Positions 5,414 through 5,824 of a stretch of 5,824 bases of DNA are shown here, piece by piece. The notes below the pieces were generated by a model, which was given only the letters and a program-made list of their open reading frames with translations, had not been told where the DNA came from and searched no databases. The stretch is from Deltaproteobacteria bacterium (GTDB lineage Bacteria > Desulfobacterota > Desulfomonilia > UBA1062). How positions within the stretch are numbered: the first letter of the stretch is position 1; each line of letters starts with the position of its first letter. The DNA lies in assembly GCA_020053185.1 (NCBI GenBank), contig JAGVNP010000069.1, positions 1 through 5,824 of the forward strand, given 5' to 3'. Made by a program: the position numbers and the translations under genes.

Positions 5414-5824
5414 ATGCATAAAACCAAACTGATTCTCTTTATATTGACAGCCTTTTTTATCGTTGGAGTTTCCCTATCCTCTTACGCAGACCCATACAGT
5501 TATCCTGTAAATGCGAACGAAGGGTCTCTTTCAGAACAAAAACTTTGTATGGATACTGTGGTTCCTAAAATGCTTGGAGATGCAATTAAGGGAAAAAACA
5601 TCCTTGCTCTACAGGAAGACATTCCTGCGATTGGCGTGCTACTTCCTCTAAGCGGCAAGTGGGGTACTATAGGACAGCAGCTTTTAAAAGGCCTTCAGCT
5701 TGCCGGCAATGTGTTTGGTGATGGCAAGACACCGCGCATAGTATATGTGATCGAGGACTACGGAGAAGATGAGGCAAAGATCCCTTCTCTCATCAAAGAC
5801 ATGGATGAGCGCTCCCACGTGATC
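5414..5824 (+). CDS. LpoA-like / ABC-receptor-type periplasmic binding protein, N-terminal part (3' end outside window)
   Basis: The frame runs from ATG 5414 to the window edge without a stop, giving 137 residues. AGGGAG (5403-5408) lies five bases before the ATG. The N-terminus has Lys3 and Lys5, a hydrophobic core (residues 6-20) and a probable signal peptidase I site after SSYA (Ala25); no lipobox cysteine is seen, so it is predicted to be periplasmic, not a lipoprotein. After a linker of about 45 residues the type I periplasmic-binding fold begins: IGVLLPLSGKWGTIGQQLL (73-91), LKGLQLAG (91-98), RIVYVIEDYGED (108-119). This opening matches branched-chain amino-acid receptor domains and the penicillin-binding-protein activator LpoA. 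The full TPR domain of E. coli LpoA does not fit in the short N-terminal region. Whether it binds a ligand or a cell-wall synthase cannot be settled from the fragment. Confidence 0.85.
   Translation, partial: MHKTKLILFILTAFFIVGVSLSSYADPYSYPVNANEGSLSEQKLCMDTVVPKMLGDAIKGKNILALQEDIPAIGVLLPLSGKWGTIGQQLLKGLQLAGNVFGDGKTPRIVYVIEDYGEDEAKIPSLIKDMDERSHVI

Overview
The window is a stretch of ordinary bacterial chromosome, about 45% GC by eye, with Shine-Dalgarno sites in front of the genes. It carries six protein-coding genes, two of them cut by the window edges. A cobalamin-type radical SAM protein, a VOC protein, a long glycerol-3-phosphate dehydrogenase and an LpoA-like periplasmic binding protein together suggest a Gram-negative, probably anaerobic or facultative lineage such as Desulfobacterota or Nitrospirota. 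That placement is inference from gene content; there is no rRNA or other marker gene here.

Layout. Bases 1-459 (+) hold the C-terminal part of a DUF4185-like, beta-propeller type protein. It converges on a VOC/glyoxalase-fold protein (517-1074, -). A 211-base spacer of hairpins and degenerate 7-bp repeats follows. Next come two minus-strand genes 35 bases apart, probably one operon: glpD-type FAD glycerol-3-phosphate dehydrogenase (2668-4317, upstream) and a B12-binding radical SAM protein (1286-2632, downstream). A 250-base divergent spacer (4318-4567) holds a good sigma70-like promoter for glpD, a 31-base palindrome upstream of it, another heptad-repeat tract and a weaker promoter for the plus-strand genes. 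These are an SDR-family oxidoreductase (4568-5356) and the start of an exported LpoA/ABC-receptor-like protein (5414 to the edge).

How the genes may work together. GlpD oxidises glycerol 3-phosphate to dihydroxyacetone phosphate and feeds electrons into the membrane quinone pool. The radical SAM protein is probably co-transcribed, but its substrate cannot be read from the sequence. The VOC protein lies further down on the same strand and has a Gln/Glu/His/Glu candidate metal-ligand set like that of human glyoxalase I. A methylglyoxal (triose-phosphate by-product) link is possible but speculative.

The most notable points are an SDR lacking the catalytic Tyr and Lys, three intergenic tracts with the same 7-base period, a GNRA-capped hairpin touching the VOC ribosome binding site, and the glpD/radical SAM pairing. 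I see no CRISPR array, tRNA, rRNA, insertion sequence, phage gene or recognisable defence system.
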